5,158 bases of DNA from Acidobacteriaceae bacterium (GTDB taxonomy: Bacteria; Acidobacteriota; Terriglobia; Terriglobales; Acidobacteriaceae): assembly GCA_030039895.1 (NCBI GenBank), contig JASHUR010000169.1, positions 1 to 5,158 of the forward strand. Direction: 5' to 3'. Of this stretch, positions 4,519 to 5,158 are shown piece after piece. Position 1 is the stretch's first letter, and the number at the start of each line of letters is the position of its first letter. The position numbers and the translations under genes were made by a program. The notes under the pieces are model-generated. The model was not told where the DNA came from. It did no database searches and saw only the letters and a list, made by a program, of their open reading frames with translations.

Positions 4519-5158
4519 TCAGACGGCGGCGATAAGCCAGCAGAGGAGGCCGGAGGCGAGGACGATGATCCAGGGCTGGACTTTGAAGGCGGTGAGCGCG
4601 GCGAAGGCGGTGAGCGCGATGGAGAAGTCGGCGGGGGAGTGGACGGAGCTGGTCCAGACGGGGCGGTAGAGCGCGGCGATGAGGACGCCGATGACGGCGG
4701 CGTTGACTCCGCGGAGCGCGGACTGCACGAGGGTCTGACGGCTCAGCGCCTGCCAGAAGGGCAGGATGGCGATGATGAGCAGCAGGCCGGGAAGAAAAAG
4801 TGCAGCGAGGGCGATGAGTCCGAAGGCGAGCGGGTGCTGCGTGGGCCTTGAGGCGGCTCCGACATAGGCGGCGAAGGAGAAGAGCGGGCCGGGGAGGGCC
4901 TGCGCGGCTCCGTAGCCGGCGAGGAAGGCCTGCGGAGAGAGCCAGCCGCGGGCGACGATGAGACCGTCGAGGAGCGGGAGGACGACGTGGCCTCCGCCGA
5001 AGACGAGCGCGCCAGCGCGGAACAGAGCGGCGAAGAGACTGCGAGCGGTGAGCGCGGCCTGCTGAAAGAAAAGACAAGCGACGAAGAGTGCGGAGAAAAG
5101 CGCAGCGGCGATGACTGCGGTGCGCCGGGTGAGTGTTGACGGAGGTTGAGCGGGGTCG
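4519..5158 (-). CDS. chrA: Chromate transporter ChrA, C-terminal part (5' end outside window)
   Basis: I translated this strand by hand: the frame is open from the window edge (5157) for 212 codons to a TGA at 4521-4519, so the start and N-terminal half lie beyond 5158. ChrA is an inner-membrane protein of the CHR superfamily, linked to chromate efflux and resistance. The fragment begins with a polar linker (DPAQPPSTLTRR) and a hydrophobic helix, as between the two CHR domains of long (~400-residue) forms. It then shows the hallmark FGGGHVVLPLL, a GWLSPQAFLAGYG block and AQALPGPLFSFAAYVG. Further hydrophobic helices follow, then LRGVNAAVIGVLIAALYRPVWTS and a hydrophobic C-terminus. All signature residues look intact, so this half is not decayed. 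Internal GTG codons such as 4728 are not starts. It converges on dapD and no regulatory signal is visible. Confidence 0.93.
   Translation of the reverse strand, partial: DPAQPPSTLTRRTAVIAAALFSALFVACLFFQQAALTARSLFAALFRAGALVFGGGHVVLPLLDGLIVARGWLSPQAFLAGYGAAQALPGPLFSFAAYVGAASRPTQHPLAFGLIALAALFLPGLLLIIAILPFWQALSRQTLVQSALRGVNAAVIGVLIAALYRPVWTSSVHSPADFSIALTAFAALTAFKVQPWIIVLASGLLCWLIAAV

Noticed and set aside
4475..5077. 200-codon minus-strand frame overlapping chrA in another frame
   Set aside because: It is an Arg-rich shadow. The alternative minus-strand frame encodes ChrA with its FGGGHVV and PGPLF signatures.

Overview
This 5.2-kb window looks like ordinary chromosome from a GC-rich soil bacterium, most plausibly an acidobacterium of the Acidobacteriaceae type. 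That assignment is inference. It rests on the gene content, the G-rich codon style, and short intergenic repeats of the CGCTCAGGATGACA kind, which I recall as common in those genomes.

Layout. Positions 1-189 are non-coding, with two strong inverted repeats and one copy of the CGCTC repeat. A ThiE/TenI-family thiamin gene lies on the minus strand (190-846). The divergent intergenic region (847-1034) carries an array of four octamers against the thiamin gene, and a promoter candidate and leader hairpin for the next gene. Three plus-strand genes follow: soluble NAD(P) transhydrogenase sthA (1035-2432), a divergent ROK-family protein (2496-3392), and dapD of lysine/diaminopimelate synthesis (3526-4371). 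Between dapD and the last gene (4372-4518) are a terminator candidate and two more CGCTC repeats. The last gene, on the minus strand, is the C-terminal half of a ChrA chromate transporter, cut by the window edge (4519-5158).

How the genes relate. sthA and the ROK gene are 63 bases apart and probably co-transcribed. One balances NADH against NADPH, and the other descends from sugar kinases that feed NADPH-producing pathways, so a shared link to carbon/redox balance is possible but unproven. dapD has its own promoter-like -10 box six bases before a GTG start, which suggests a separate, leaderless transcript. The thiamin gene and chrA are unrelated neighbours.

I found no mobile element, CRISPR array, tRNA, rRNA or defence cassette, and no clear new multi-gene system. 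The points most worth checking are the ROK protein without its N-terminal phosphate-binding motif, the thiamin protein without the usual metal-binding aspartates, the octamer array before its start codon, the single in-frame TAG between sthA and the ROK gene, and three hairpins that all have 9-base loops.
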